A stretch of 64,000 bases of DNA from CALGDE01 sp964655355 (lineage in GTDB: Bacteria; Cyanobacteriota; Cyanobacteriia; CACIAM-69d). This document shows positions 1 to 8,107 of the stretch, piece after piece. Positions within the stretch are counted from its first letter, which is position 1. Every line of letters starts with the position of its first letter. Where the stretch lies: contig CAZZMD010000012.1 of NCBI GenBank assembly GCA_964655355.1, positions 1 to 64,000 on the forward strand. The letters are read 5' to 3'. The notes under the pieces were generated by a model, which saw nothing but the letters and a program-made list of their open reading frames with translations, was not told the origin of the DNA and ran no database searches. A program made the position numbers and the translations under genes.

Positions 1-697
1 CGGTGTATTCCGCGAAGCCCTGGTCCACTTGGATATCATTCAGGCGAGTGACGATATCGCTAAACGTAAAACCCAGTTGGGGGATGGGGTTGCCGGTGAG
101 GGTCTGGGAAATGGCGATCGCCGGAATGAGGTAGGCGACGATCAACACACAATATTGGGCGACCTGGGTCCAGGTAATGCCCTTCATGCCGCCGAGGATG
201 GCGAAGAATGCGACGATGACCATCCCAATGACGACGCCGGTGGAAATATCCACCTGGAGGAAGCGGCTAAAAACAATGCCGACGCCGCGCATTTGTCCGG
301 CTACATAGGTCAGGGATACAAAAATTGCCGCGATCGCCGCAATCAGTCGGGCGAATTTGGAATAGTAGCGATCGCCGACAAAATCCGGCACCGTATATTT
401 GCCAAATTTCCGGAGATAGGGGGCCAGCAGCAGGGCCAATAGCACGTAGCCACCGGTCCAACCCATGAGGTAAATGGAGCCGTCATAGCCGAGGAATGAA
501 ATCAGACCGGCCATGGAAATAAAGGACGCCGCCGACATCCAATCCGCTGCCGTGGCGGCACCGTTGGCGAGGGCGGGTACCCCCTGGTCCGCCACAAAAA
601 ATCCTTTCGTATCTTTGACGCGCGATCGCCAGCCGATATAGAGATAAACAATAAACGACAGAATGACTAAAATTGTCGTCCAAACCTCAACGGTCAT
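1..697 (-). CDS. Sodium:solute symporter (SSS family), N-terminal part, cut by window edge
   Basis: Translating the minus strand from ATG at 697 gives an open frame of 232 residues with no stop before base 1, so the C-terminal part lies outside the window. It begins MTVEVWTTILVILSFIVYLY and has several hydrophobic segments plus the sequences KDTKGFFVADQGVPALANG, AADWMSAASFISMAGLI and GQMRGVGIVFSRFLQ, which are typical of the first helices of sodium:solute symporters. It resembles the VC_2705-like subgroup, which travels with a DUF4212 small subunit, and such a gene lies directly upstream on the same strand. A GAGGTG ribosome site sits a few bases before the ATG. Role: sodium-coupled uptake of an organic solute across the plasma membrane; the substrate (acetate or another carboxylate) cannot be told. 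Confidence 0.88.
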   Translation of the reverse strand, partial: MTVEVWTTILVILSFIVYLYIGWRSRVKDTKGFFVADQGVPALANGAATAADWMSAASFISMAGLISFLGYDGSIYLMGWTGGYVLLALLLAPYLRKFGKYTVPDFVGDRYYSKFARLIAAIAAIFVSLTYVAGQMRGVGIVFSRFLQVDISTGVVIGMVIVAFFAILGGMKGITWTQVAQYCVLIVAYLIPAIAISQTLTGNPIPQLGFTFSDIVTRLNDIQVDQGFAEYT

Positions 698-760
698 TTC
701 TCACACCTCATCCCTATCAATGTTTTTTTTGAGTAGTTATTTTGAAACTGATTTTTAGGA

Positions 761-1060
761 CTAATTAGGGGGGCGATCGTCGCTGCCAGGGCGTTGATCG
801 GGCATTTGACTAAATCGGCGATCCAGCTTGTCCATTTGGACGGCATAGATAAAAATCAGCACGACAAATACATAAATAGACCCCTGTTGGGCCATCCAGA
901 AACCGAAGGGAACGCCCCCGAATTGAATGTTATTCAGCAATTCCACAAACAGGATGCTGCACCCAATTGAAACGAAAGCCCAAATCAGTAATAGGTTGCG
1001 AATGAGGGTAATGTTGGCTCGCCAATAGGCAGACGATTTTGAACGACCTGAACGGCTCAT
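761..1060 (-). CDS. DUF4212 small subunit of a sodium:solute symporter
   Basis: A 99-residue protein with two hydrophobic segments (roughly residues 17-40 and 58-78) and a charged tail. The pattern YWRANITLIRNLLLIWAFVS, then FGGVPFGFWMAQQGSIYVFV, is the DUF4212 signature. It lies 63 bases upstream of the symporter gene on the same strand, the usual order for this two-part transporter, so the two are probably co-transcribed. I placed the start at ATG 1060 because GGGAG lies six bases before it. The in-frame ATG at 1096 has its purine run almost touching the codon and would add only 12 residues. Likely an accessory membrane subunit; its exact role in the family is not established. Confidence 0.85.
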   Translation of the reverse strand: MSRSGRSKSSAYWRANITLIRNLLLIWAFVSIGCSILFVELLNNIQFGGVPFGFWMAQQGSIYVFVVLIFIYAVQMDKLDRRFSQMPDQRPGSDDRPPN

Positions 1061-1100
1061 GGCTTCTCCCAAGTAGCGCATTGGCGTCACGATCATCCTT

Positions 1101-1131
1101 CGTTAGCTGATCTCGTTAGCTTTCGTTAGCT
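1101..1131. repeat. Three copies of CGTTAGCT upstream of the symporter operon
   Basis: CGTTAGCT occurs at 1101-1108, 1114-1121 and 1124-1131; the first and third copies continue as CGTTAGCTGA. The array lies just upstream of the DUF4212 start, in the 318-base divergent region shared with glyQ. It could be a regulator site for the symporter operon or a slippage product. In the rest of this region (to 1378) I see a HIP1-like site near 1195 and no gene. Confidence 0.5.
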
Positions 1132-1378
1132 GATGATCGCAAGCGCCCTTGAAACATCAGGAGTTTGCCGCAAAAGTCGCCCCAAAATAAGGGCGATCGC
1201 CGATTTCGTAGCAAATAGCAATGTCAGTGGGGGATATCCAGGGGGCAGCGGTGCAAAGATTTCACTCGATTTTTCCCGAGGCGCTTAGGTGTAAGATTGC
1301 TTAGAATTTGAAGTGTTTCCCTTTGTCTGGGGGAGCGTTTTTGGCTCAGTTGAGATGATTAGGGGACGTTAAGCCGCC

Positions 1379-2284
1379 GTGAACTTCCAAGATGCGATCG
1401 CCACGCTCCATAAGTTTTGGGGAGATCAAGGTTGCCTGATTGCCCAGCCCTACGACACGGAGAAAGGGGCGGGTACGAAAAATCCCCATACATTTTTGCG
1501 GGCGTTGGGACCGGAGCCTTGGGCGGTCGCCTATGTGGAGCCCTGTCGCCGTCCGTCTGATGGGCGCTATGGGGAAAATCCCAATCGCTATCAGCACTAT
1601 TACCAGTATCAAGTCCTGATCAAACCGTCGCCGGACACGATCCAGGATATGTATCTGGATTCCCTGCGGGCGCTAACCATTAATCCCGATGACCACGATA
1701 TTCGTTTCGTGGAGGACAACTGGGAGGATGCGTCGGTGGGGGCCTGGGGCGTGGGCTGGGAGGTATGGCTAGACGGGATGGAAGTCACCCAGTTCACCTA
1801 TTTTCAACAGTGCGGCGGTTTAGATTGCAATCCCGTGGCCATTGAAATTACCTATGGTCTGGAGCGTTTGGCCATGTATCTCCAGGGCGTGGATGCGATG
1901 GCGGATATTCAGTGGAATGACACCCTGACCTATGGCGATGTGCACCTGCAAGGGGAAATTGAGCAGTGCGCCTACAATTTTGAAGCTTCCAACCCGGAGA
2001 TGCTGTTCTCGTTGTTCGAGCTATACGAGAAGGAAGCCATCAGCCTGGTGGAAAAGGAGTTGGTGCTGCCGGCTTTGGATTATGTGCTGAAGTGTTCCCA
2101 TATGTTCAATATGTTGGACGCGCGGGGCTCTATCTCGGTGATGGAGCGGACTCGATATATCGGCCGAATTCGTGGTCTGGCGAAAAAGGTGGCGCAACAG
2201 TATGTGCTCAAGCGTGAGGCGATGGGCTTTCCGCTGTTGAAGGCGTCCCAGGCGGAGAAGCTGGAATCTTTAGCCGCGGTTTAG
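1379..2284 (+). CDS. glyQ: Glycyl-tRNA synthetase alpha subunit
   Basis: A 301-residue protein that starts with GTG and reads MNFQDAIATLHKFWGDQGCL, the conserved N-terminus of GlyQ. Diagnostic class II features follow: the AYVEPCRRPSDGRYGENPNR segment (motif 2 region), the FTYFQQCGGLDCNPVAIEIT stretch and TYGLERLAMYLQG (motif 3). Its length matches the family (about 300). It charges tRNA-Gly in the cytoplasm as part of an alpha2-beta2 enzyme; the beta subunit gene glyS is not in this window, as is common in cyanobacteria where the two genes are apart. It is followed after 11 bases by a tiny membrane protein gene that may share its transcript. Confidence 0.97.
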   Translation: MNFQDAIATLHKFWGDQGCLIAQPYDTEKGAGTKNPHTFLRALGPEPWAVAYVEPCRRPSDGRYGENPNRYQHYYQYQVLIKPSPDTIQDMYLDSLRALTINPDDHDIRFVEDNWEDASVGAWGVGWEVWLDGMEVTQFTYFQQCGGLDCNPVAIEITYGLERLAMYLQGVDAMADIQWNDTLTYGDVHLQGEIEQCAYNFEASNPEMLFSLFELYEKEAISLVEKELVLPALDYVLKCSHMFNMLDARGSISVMERTRYIGRIRGLAKKVAQQYVLKREAMGFPLLKASQAEKLESLAAV

Positions 2285-2295
2285 GGGATAGCGCT

Positions 2296-2433
2296 GTGGG
2301 TGTTTTGAAAGAAATTCTGCGCCAGGCGATCGCCGCGATCCTTGGGATTACCCTGGGAGCATGTTTGCTCTGGCTGATTTTGTATTGGACCGTTGGTGCC
2401 TTTACCTACGCCAATATGGCTCAGGGATATTAG
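2296..2433 (+). CDS. Small single-helix membrane protein, 45 residues
   Basis: A short frame starting with GTG at 2296, eight bases after AGGGG, and ending with TAG at 2431-2433. The product begins VGVLKEILRQAIAAILGI and has one strong hydrophobic helix (about residues 12-35) followed by a short polar end, AFTYANMAQGY. It sits 11 bases behind glyQ in the same direction, so read-through is likely. The good ribosome site and the clean helix argue for a real gene. I do not recognise the family; its function is unknown. Confidence 0.55.
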   Translation: MGVLKEILRQAIAAILGITLGACLLWLILYWTVGAFTYANMAQGY

Positions 2434-2545
2434 GTGCTTTATTGATGCGCTTTGTTGAGGGCTTTAGGGTATTCCGCCATAGCGCTCTTTCGGTACCCCC
2501 CCCATGATTGGGGTGTGATTTCCCCTAGCTAGAGAGATTGACACC

Positions 2546-2938
2546 ATGCGAATGCTCCACACCATGCTCCGGGTCGGCGATTTGGATCGCTCCCTCCAGT
2601 TCTATTGCGATGTGTTGGGGATGAAGCTGCTGCGGAAAAAGGATTATCCTGGCGGCGAATTTACCCTGGCGTTTGTGGGCTACGGCGACGAGGCGGATAA
2701 TACCGTCATTGAGCTGACCTACAACTGGGGCGTTGAGTCTTACGACCTGGGATCCGCCTATGGCCATATCGCCCTCGGCGTAGATGATATTTACAAAACC
2801 TGCGAGGCGATCGCCGATCAGGGGGGTAAGATTTCTCGCGCGCCCGGTCCAATGAAGCATGGCAAGACCGTCATCGCTTTTGTGGAAGATCCCGATGGCT
2901 ATAAGGTGGAGCTGATTGAGCTGGGCAGCCGGGGCTAG
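2546..2938 (+). CDS. gloA: Lactoylglutathione lyase (glyoxalase I)
   Basis: A 130-residue protein of the vicinal-oxygen-chelate fold. The four metal ligands of glyoxalase I are visible at the expected positions: His5 in MRMLHTMLRV, Glu56 in NTVIELTYNWG, His74 in AYGHIALGVDD and Glu122 in YKVELIEL. The sequence FYCDVLGMKLLRKKDYP is also characteristic. It converts the hemithioacetal of methylglyoxal and glutathione into S-lactoylglutathione in the cytoplasm, detoxifying a by-product of sugar metabolism. The gene appears to be transcribed on its own. The ligand set is complete, so activity is expected. Confidence 0.96.
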   Translation: MRMLHTMLRVGDLDRSLQFYCDVLGMKLLRKKDYPGGEFTLAFVGYGDEADNTVIELTYNWGVESYDLGSAYGHIALGVDDIYKTCEAIADQGGKISRAPGPMKHGKTVIAFVEDPDGYKVELIELGSRG

Positions 2939-3260
2939 GCGATCGCCCTTCATTTGCTACCCCCATGGGGTCCCACTGCCATTCCCGCTGTCGCCCCCGA
3001 CATCTCCCAATCCCAGAGAAGCCTTCTGCCCTGGGGATTACCCGAGGGAGCCCTAGGAAGACGGCGGCGGTGAATCATAACCTAGGGTGATGGCAAGAAT
3101 GACAGGTCTGTAACGATATTTTTAGAAAATGCCGTCATTGTGGTTAATTTTTGTAAATCAAATTTGCTAGGCTAATAGCAGAGCAACTGCATTACCGGTT
3201 TGGCTTCTTGTTGATTGGGTTTTATGTCCCGGCGAATCAACCCAGTTCAGGTTACTGCTT
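2939..3260. other. Intergenic region between gloA and the DUF2993 gene
   Basis: These 322 bases hold no convincing gene. The part after about 3110 is AT-richer and probably carries the promoter of the downstream gene. A short CCCC-ATG-GGG self-complementary spot near 2962-2973 lacks a T-run and is not called a terminator. Confidence 0.5.
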
Positions 3261-4073
3261 ATGTTTGGCGGCGCAATGATGTTTCCGAATGCTAGTTCTC
3301 CGGAATGGGGTAAACAGCTCATTAATACGGTGGCGACTGAGGCCCTGCGGCGCATGTTCTCGGCGAGCGAGTCCCTGAGCGTTGATGTGCGGTGCCAGTC
3401 CCCTGCGCAGCTTTTGCAGGGTAGTTTGGATGGTTTTCGTATGGAAGGGGCGGGGCTGGTGATCCGTCGCCAGTTCCGCACGGCGTCGATGGGCTTTGAG
3501 ACCGATGCGGTCGCGATCGATTTTGGCGCGGCGATGCAGGGGCGCTTGGCTCTGAAGCAGGGCACCCAGGCGATCGCGAAGGTGACGTTGGCGGAGGCGG
3601 ATCTCAATCAGGCATTCCGCGCGCCGTTGGTGACCCAGCATTTGATCAACCGTCAGGAGCCGGCGTTGTTGGAGGCGTCCGGTGGGCAGCCCGTTTCCTT
3701 CGGTGGCATCAAGCTGGTGCTGGGGGAGGAGAATTCGGTGCAGCTATCGGCGACGGTGGAGGCGATCGGCATGGAGGCGATTCCGGTGACGTTGGATGCC
3801 ACGGTGGAAGTGGTGCGACGGCGGCGGATTGTGTTTGCCAATCAGAAATTTGTGGCGGAGAAAACCCCGGAAGAGTTGCGCGATCGCGCGGCTGTGTTCG
3901 CGAAGGTGTTGGGGGAGTTGCTGGATTCGATGGTGGATCTGGATCGGTTTGGGCTAGATGGTTTGACGTTGCGCCTGAACCGGTTGGAGACTCGGGATAA
4001 GACCCTGGTGTTTAGCGGTTATGCCCAGATTGAATATATTCCTAAGGTGAACCAGCAATCGGTGGCCGCATAA
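3261..4073 (+). CDS. DUF2993 (LmeA-like) protein
   Basis: A 270-residue protein with the layout of cyanobacterial DUF2993 members: an amphipathic N-terminus, EALRRMFSASESLSVDVRCQ, LLQGSLDGFRMEGAGLVIRR, then a beta-rich body and the C-terminal ALVFSGYAQIEYIP-like end (here KTLVFSGYAQIEYIP). No signal peptide or membrane helix is obvious. Some bacterial relatives act at the cell envelope on lipids, but the role in cyanobacteria is not settled. The start is the ATG at 3261; nearby ATG codons at 3276 and 3279 are possible, and no strong ribosome site decides. Confidence 0.75.
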   Translation: MFGGAMMFPNASSPEWGKQLINTVATEALRRMFSASESLSVDVRCQSPAQLLQGSLDGFRMEGAGLVIRRQFRTASMGFETDAVAIDFGAAMQGRLALKQGTQAIAKVTLAEADLNQAFRAPLVTQHLINRQEPALLEASGGQPVSFGGIKLVLGEENSVQLSATVEAIGMEAIPVTLDATVEVVRRRRIVFANQKFVAEKTPEELRDRAAVFAKVLGELLDSMVDLDRFGLDGLTLRLNRLETRDKTLVFSGYAQIEYIPKVNQQSVAA

Positions 4074-4233
4074 TCGCCGCTCTGGAGCGCTGGGCATTTG
4101 TCCTGTTCGCCATTTCAGCCATTGTGGGACAATAGTCCCCTAGCGTGATCCATCCTGACGGAATTTGGGATGGATTTCATCTTTAAATATCGCTAAATAT
4201 CGCTGTACCAAAATTAGTTACCCGAGAATCGCC

Positions 4234-5322
4234 GTGACCACCGCCGTTGCTACCCCGCTTAATTCCTCTGATATTGCCAAAACTCGTCGTGCTGTCTTTC
4301 CCTTCACGGCAATTGTTGGACAGGAGGAAATGAAGCTGGCTTTGATGCTCAATATTATTGATCCCAAGATTGGTGGGGTGATGATTATGGGCGATCGCGG
4401 TACCGGTAAATCCACGACGATTCGGGCATTAGCCGACCTGTTGCCGGAGATTGATGTAGTCGCGGACGATCCCTTTGGTAGCGATCCCACCGATGCGGAG
4501 TTGATGAGCGATGAGGTGCGCGATCGCATTGCTCAGGGTCAGTCGGTGCCTATCGCCAAGAAAAAGGTGGAAATGGTGGACCTGCCCCTGGGGGCAACGG
4601 AGGACCGGGTGTGCGGCACCATCGATATTGAGAAAGCGTTGGCGGAGGGTGTAAAAGCCTTTGAGCCGGGGCTGTTGGCCAAGGCGAATCGCGGCATTTT
4701 GTACGTGGACGAGGTGAATCTGCTGGATGATCACCTGGTGGATGTGCTGTTGGATTCGGCGGCGTCCGGTTGGAACACCGTGGAGCGGGAAGGGATTTCC
4801 ATTCGTCACCCGGCGCGGTTTGTATTGGTGGGATCCGGTAACCCTGAGGAAGGGGAATTGCGTCCCCAGTTGCTGGATCGGTTTGGGATGCACGCGGAAA
4901 TTCGCACGGTGAAGCAGCCGGATCTGCGGGTGCAAATTGTGGAAGAGCGGGGGGAGTTTGACAGCAATCCCAAGGCTTATCTGGAGAGCCGGCGCACGGA
5001 GCAGGATGCGTTGCAAGCCAAGCTGGTTGAGGCGCGGGAGACTTTAAAATCGGTGGAGATTGATCGCGATTTGAAGGTGCAAATTTCCCAGGTGTGTGCC
5101 GAGTTGGATGTGGATGGGCTGCGGGGAGATATCGTGACCAACCGGGCGGCGAAGGCGTTGGCGGCGTTTGAGGGGCGCACTGAGGTGACCGTCGATGATA
5201 TTAAGCGGGTGATTGTGTTGTGCCTGCGTCACCGTCTGCGTAAGGATCCTTTGGAGACCATTGATTCCGGTGATAAGGTCCAGCAAGTGTTCAGCAGCGT
5301 CTTCGGGGTTGCCTTGGACTAG
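4234..5322 (+). CDS. chlI: Magnesium chelatase ATPase subunit I
   Basis: An AAA+ protein of 362 residues from GTG 4234. Walker A is GDRGTGKS (residues 53-60), Walker B is GILYVDEVNLLDD, and the insert VDLPLGATEDRVCGTIDIE is diagnostic for ChlI/BchI. The conserved GNPEEGELRPQLLDRFGMH and the C-terminal AELDVDGLRGDIVTNRAAKA are also intact. With ChlD and ChlH it inserts Mg2+ into protoporphyrin IX at the first committed step of chlorophyll synthesis. The frame is open up to a TTG at 4165, but the GTG gives the family's usual length and places the TRRAVFPFTAIVGQ motif where expected. ChlD and ChlH are not in this window. Confidence 0.96.
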   Translation: MTTAVATPLNSSDIAKTRRAVFPFTAIVGQEEMKLALMLNIIDPKIGGVMIMGDRGTGKSTTIRALADLLPEIDVVADDPFGSDPTDAELMSDEVRDRIAQGQSVPIAKKKVEMVDLPLGATEDRVCGTIDIEKALAEGVKAFEPGLLAKANRGILYVDEVNLLDDHLVDVLLDSAASGWNTVEREGISIRHPARFVLVGSGNPEEGELRPQLLDRFGMHAEIRTVKQPDLRVQIVEERGEFDSNPKAYLESRRTEQDALQAKLVEARETLKSVEIDRDLKVQISQVCAELDVDGLRGDIVTNRAAKALAAFEGRTEVTVDDIKRVIVLCLRHRLRKDPLETIDSGDKVQQVFSSVFGVALD

Positions 5323-5454
5323 GCTGAAGTTGGCTGAAACGTTAAGTACCCAGTGCTTTTAACTTGGGGGTTGGTTTCCGGTGATTAGAATGGAGGCCAA
5401 CCCCGTTATGTTTTTAGGGCGCGATGTTGCTAGTGCGCCATTTCCTGGCTCCCC

Positions 5455-6294
5455 ATGACAGATAATCTTGCCCGTCCCCAAAAAACGCACCGTACGACGC
5501 TCCATGAGGGGGCGCTGGGTATTGTGTCGACGGCGAGTTTTCCGGCGATCGTGGGCACTGCCGATATGATGCTCAAGTCGTCGGGCGTTACTTTGATTGG
5601 GTTTGAGAAAATTGGTAGTGGCTTTTGTTCGGCGATCGTTCGGGGGGGGATTGCGGATGTGCGGATCGCGGTGGAGGCGGGGGCGGAAACGGCGCAGAAT
5701 TTTGGGCAATTAATGGGCCAGACGATTATTTCTCGCCCGGATCAGAATATGGAGGCGATTTTTCCCGTCAGTCGCCGGTTTATGGAGATGGCGTTTGAAG
5801 CCAATGAAAGTCCGTTTTCTAATCAGGCGGTGGGGCTGTTGGAGACCCGCGGTTTTCCGGCCATGGTGGGGGCGGCCGATGCCATGTTGAAGGCGGCGGA
5901 GATTCAGTTGTCGTCCTATGAAACCACGGGCGATGGGCTGGTGACGGCGATTGTGCGGGGATCCATTGCCAATGTGGCGGTGGCGATCGAGGTGGGGATG
6001 ATGGAGGCGGAAAAGATTGGGGAGCTGCACGCCATGATGGTGATTCCCCGGGCGTTGGGTGATTTGGAACAGACCTTGCCCCTGGCTCAGCATTGGCTGG
6101 ATGAAATTGCGGCGAATCGACCGATTCCGGTGGCGTTGCCGATTTCCATTAAGCAGCCGGAGCGGGAGGAGATTGCGTTGCCGGAGCTGGAATCCCAGGC
6201 GATCGCCCAGCCGTTGCCGGAATTACAGGCCCAGGAACCGGTCCCTGTAGAACCGGTCCTAGACGAACTGCAAAACCAATCCCCGGAAGAATAA
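5455..6294 (+). CDS. ccmO: Carboxysome shell protein with two BMC domains (CcmO type)
   Basis: A 279-residue protein with two bacterial-microcompartment domains in tandem, at about residues 18-100 (ALGIVSTASFPAIVGTADMM) and 118-205 (AVGLLETRGFPAMVGAADAM). Each carries the GxVxAIVRG loop (SAIVRGGIADV and TAIVRGSIANV) that lines the hexamer face. A double-BMC protein forming pseudohexamers in the beta-carboxysome shell is the CcmO arrangement. The C-terminal ~60 residues are rich in Pro, Glu and Gln and may be a flexible interaction tail. The main ccmKLMN cluster is not here; a ccmO apart from it is common. It lies 130 bases after chlI in the same direction. Confidence 0.93.
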   Translation: MTDNLARPQKTHRTTLHEGALGIVSTASFPAIVGTADMMLKSSGVTLIGFEKIGSGFCSAIVRGGIADVRIAVEAGAETAQNFGQLMGQTIISRPDQNMEAIFPVSRRFMEMAFEANESPFSNQAVGLLETRGFPAMVGAADAMLKAAEIQLSSYETTGDGLVTAIVRGSIANVAVAIEVGMMEAEKIGELHAMMVIPRALGDLEQTLPLAQHWLDEIAANRPIPVALPISIKQPEREEIALPELESQAIAQPLPELQAQEPVPVEPVLDELQNQSPEE

Positions 6295-6344
6295 CCCCTC
6301 GACGGTGACCTTTTGCCCCTGGGGGCAGACCCTGGGAGCAGACC

Positions 6345-7805
6345 CTAGGAGCAGAGCGGAGCTGTGGCACTAATGGCGGTGCTCAGATCGGGGGTCAGGG
6401 TGAGGGTGTAGTCGAAGGGGGAGGAGCCGGAGCAGCTTAAGGGGGTGCGATCGATATTTAGGGGAGAGAAGAACGAATCGGCACCGACCACGACATTGCC
6501 GCTGGCATCAAACGACAGGCTATCCACTACCAGGGTGTTGGTGTTGCCATTGCTGAGTTGCGATCGCAGGTAGGTGGCCGCGGTGATATCGCCGGTGCTG
6601 GCATCCAGGCGGGCGAGGACTGATACCTGGGGACCGCCGCCCTGACCATAGCTGGTCAGCCAGCCGTTAGTGGCAAAACGTCGATAGTCTTCACTAGCGG
6701 TTCCCTGGGCTCCGTCGATGCTGAACACGGCGTACAAGTTATCGGCTCCATCCCAAAGGAATCCATCAGCTTGGCTATCTGCGCCGGTGACTTCGTAGTC
6801 GTCGCGGAACCAGGTTTGGGTGCCGTTGTCGTAGCGGGCAAGGCGGGGATCCTGGTTGATGTTGCTGACCTGGGCGAAACCGGCAGCAAAAGTTGTGTTG
6901 CCCTGGGAGACGGTGGTGTTGCCACGGGCCGTTACGTCGGCCAGGGTATCGCTGCTGGACAGGGCGAGCGATGAGCTACCCACATTGGATAGGGAAGTGG
7001 TGGGGGTGCCGCCGGTGCCGCCGGTGCCGACAGCGGGGGTGGTAGTGGGTTCGCCGAAGTCGCTGCCGGTGAGTTGGCTGGCGCTGATATTTTGGATGAC
7101 GCCGAGGATTTCGCTGGTGGTGTTGCGGCGGATAACGGTGTTGGTGGCGCTACCGGTGGCGATTTCTAGGGTGACGTCGGAGAGGGTGAGCCCGTCGCTG
7201 AAGTTGATGACGTCGGTGCCCTGGACAAAGTCGGCGATGATGTCGCTCAGGGCTTCAGTGGCGTCGCCAGCGCCGCCCCGCAGCAGGAAGGTGTCGCTGC
7301 CGTCGCCGCCAATTAGGGTGTCGGTGCCGAGGTCGCCAGTGATAACGTCATTGCCGAGATCCCCGAAGACGGAGTCGTTGCCCTGACCTCCGAAGACAAA
7401 ATCATTGCCCTGACCCCCAAAGACAAAATCATTGCCCTGGTTCCCAAAGACAAAATCATTGCCCTGGTTGCCGTTGACGATGTCTGCGCCGTCGTTCCCC
7501 AACAGAAAATCTTCGTTGGCTCCACCAAATACGGAGTCAGCGCCCGCGTTGCCGAATAGGGAGTCGTTGCCCCCATCGCCCAGGAGGAGGTCCGCACTGG
7601 CGACGCCTACCACTGAGTCATTCCCGAGACCCCCCATAATCGTGTCGCTATCAGCGGTGCCGGTGAGGATATCGTCGCCGTCGGTGCCGAAGGTGTTCAG
7701 GCTACGGCGCGGACTCCCGGAGAGCGATCGCCGAGACGCGAAGGGATCCGTGCTGGAGGGGACGGGGTCGAAAGTGGGGAAGGGGGTTGCGTCGAAAAAG
7801 TCCAC
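6345..7805 (-). CDS. RTX (hemolysin-type calcium-binding repeat) protein with an unrecognised C-terminal domain
   Basis: A 486-residue protein from GTG 7805, preceded by AGAGGT. Residues ~40-175 are about fifteen GGxGxDxLx-type nonapeptides (GGQGNDFVFGGQGNDFVFG and similar), which fold into a calcium-filled beta-roll, followed by the usual flanking DTFLLRGGAGD-like and DVINFSDGLTLSDV segments. There is no N-terminal signal peptide, consistent with type I secretion, though no secretion genes are in the window. The last ~180 residues form another domain (GFLWDGADNLYAVFSIDG, ATNGWLTSYGQGGGPQVSVL, SPFDYTLTLTPDLSTAIS) that is clearly related to the body of the PEP-CTERM protein at 54105-55523. Function unknown; probably a secreted or surface protein. 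The repeat DNA is also repetitive, so copy number may vary. Confidence 0.85.
   Translation of the reverse strand: MDFFDATPFPTFDPVPSSTDPFASRRSLSGSPRRSLNTFGTDGDDILTGTADSDTIMGGLGNDSVVGVASADLLLGDGGNDSLFGNAGADSVFGGANEDFLLGNDGADIVNGNQGNDFVFGNQGNDFVFGGQGNDFVFGGQGNDSVFGDLGNDVITGDLGTDTLIGGDGSDTFLLRGGAGDATEALSDIIADFVQGTDVINFSDGLTLSDVTLEIATGSATNTVIRRNTTSEILGVIQNISASQLTGSDFGEPTTTPAVGTGGTGGTPTTSLSNVGSSSLALSSSDTLADVTARGNTTVSQGNTTFAAGFAQVSNINQDPRLARYDNGTQTWFRDDYEVTGADSQADGFLWDGADNLYAVFSIDGAQGTASEDYRRFATNGWLTSYGQGGGPQVSVLARLDASTGDITAATYLRSQLSNGNTNTLVVDSLSFDASGNVVVGADSFFSPLNIDRTPLSCSGSSPFDYTLTLTPDLSTAISATAPLCS
7394..7466 (-). repeat. 27-bp tandem repeat inside the RTX gene
   Basis: AGACAAAATCATTGCCCTG (plus strand) occurs at 7394-7412, 7421-7439 and 7448-7466, exactly 27 bases apart, with near-identical linkers. 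Each unit encodes one nine-residue RTX repeat on the minus strand. Near-identity at DNA level points to recent duplication. Confidence 0.85.
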
Positions 7806-8007
7806 GGGGTTACCTCTGAGCCGCTGGTGAATGGTAGATGAGGGGGAAAAGCCTGACCGGAATCGCTGGTCAAAAATGGGTCAAAATTGCCTGTGCTGTG
7901 GGACGGATTAGGCAACGGGGCACCGCCCGCCATTCTGAGGGGCGCTTACCGCTTATTCAGTATGATTTGCGACACCGGGATTCGTCACCACCGAGGGATG
8001 ACAATCT

Positions 8008-8055
8008 GAAAGAAGAGCGATCCGAAAGAAGGGCGATCCGAAAGAGGGGCGATCG
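8008..8055. repeat. Three 16-bp tandem repeats between the RTX and glycosyltransferase genes
   Basis: Units GAAAGAAGAGCGATCC (8008-8023), GAAAGAAGGGCGATCC (8024-8039) and GAAAGAGGGGCGATCG (8040-8055) lie head to tail in the 302-base region 7806-8107, which otherwise holds no gene I can support. The array is upstream of the RTX gene and downstream of the glycosyltransferase gene, both on the minus strand, so it could be regulatory or just slippage of a HIP1-containing stretch. Confidence 0.75.
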
Positions 8056-8107
8056 CACGCCACGGTGCGAGGCCATGCTTGGATTACGCTACATCTTTCA
8101 AAATCTT

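Noticed and set aside
4165..4233. TTG start adding 23 residues to ChlI
   Set aside because: The GTG at 4234 gives the family's usual length; the added residues have no similarity.
7381..7480. Possible CRISPR-like array
   Set aside because: The 27-base repeats have no unique spacers and encode the RTX nonapeptides in frame.
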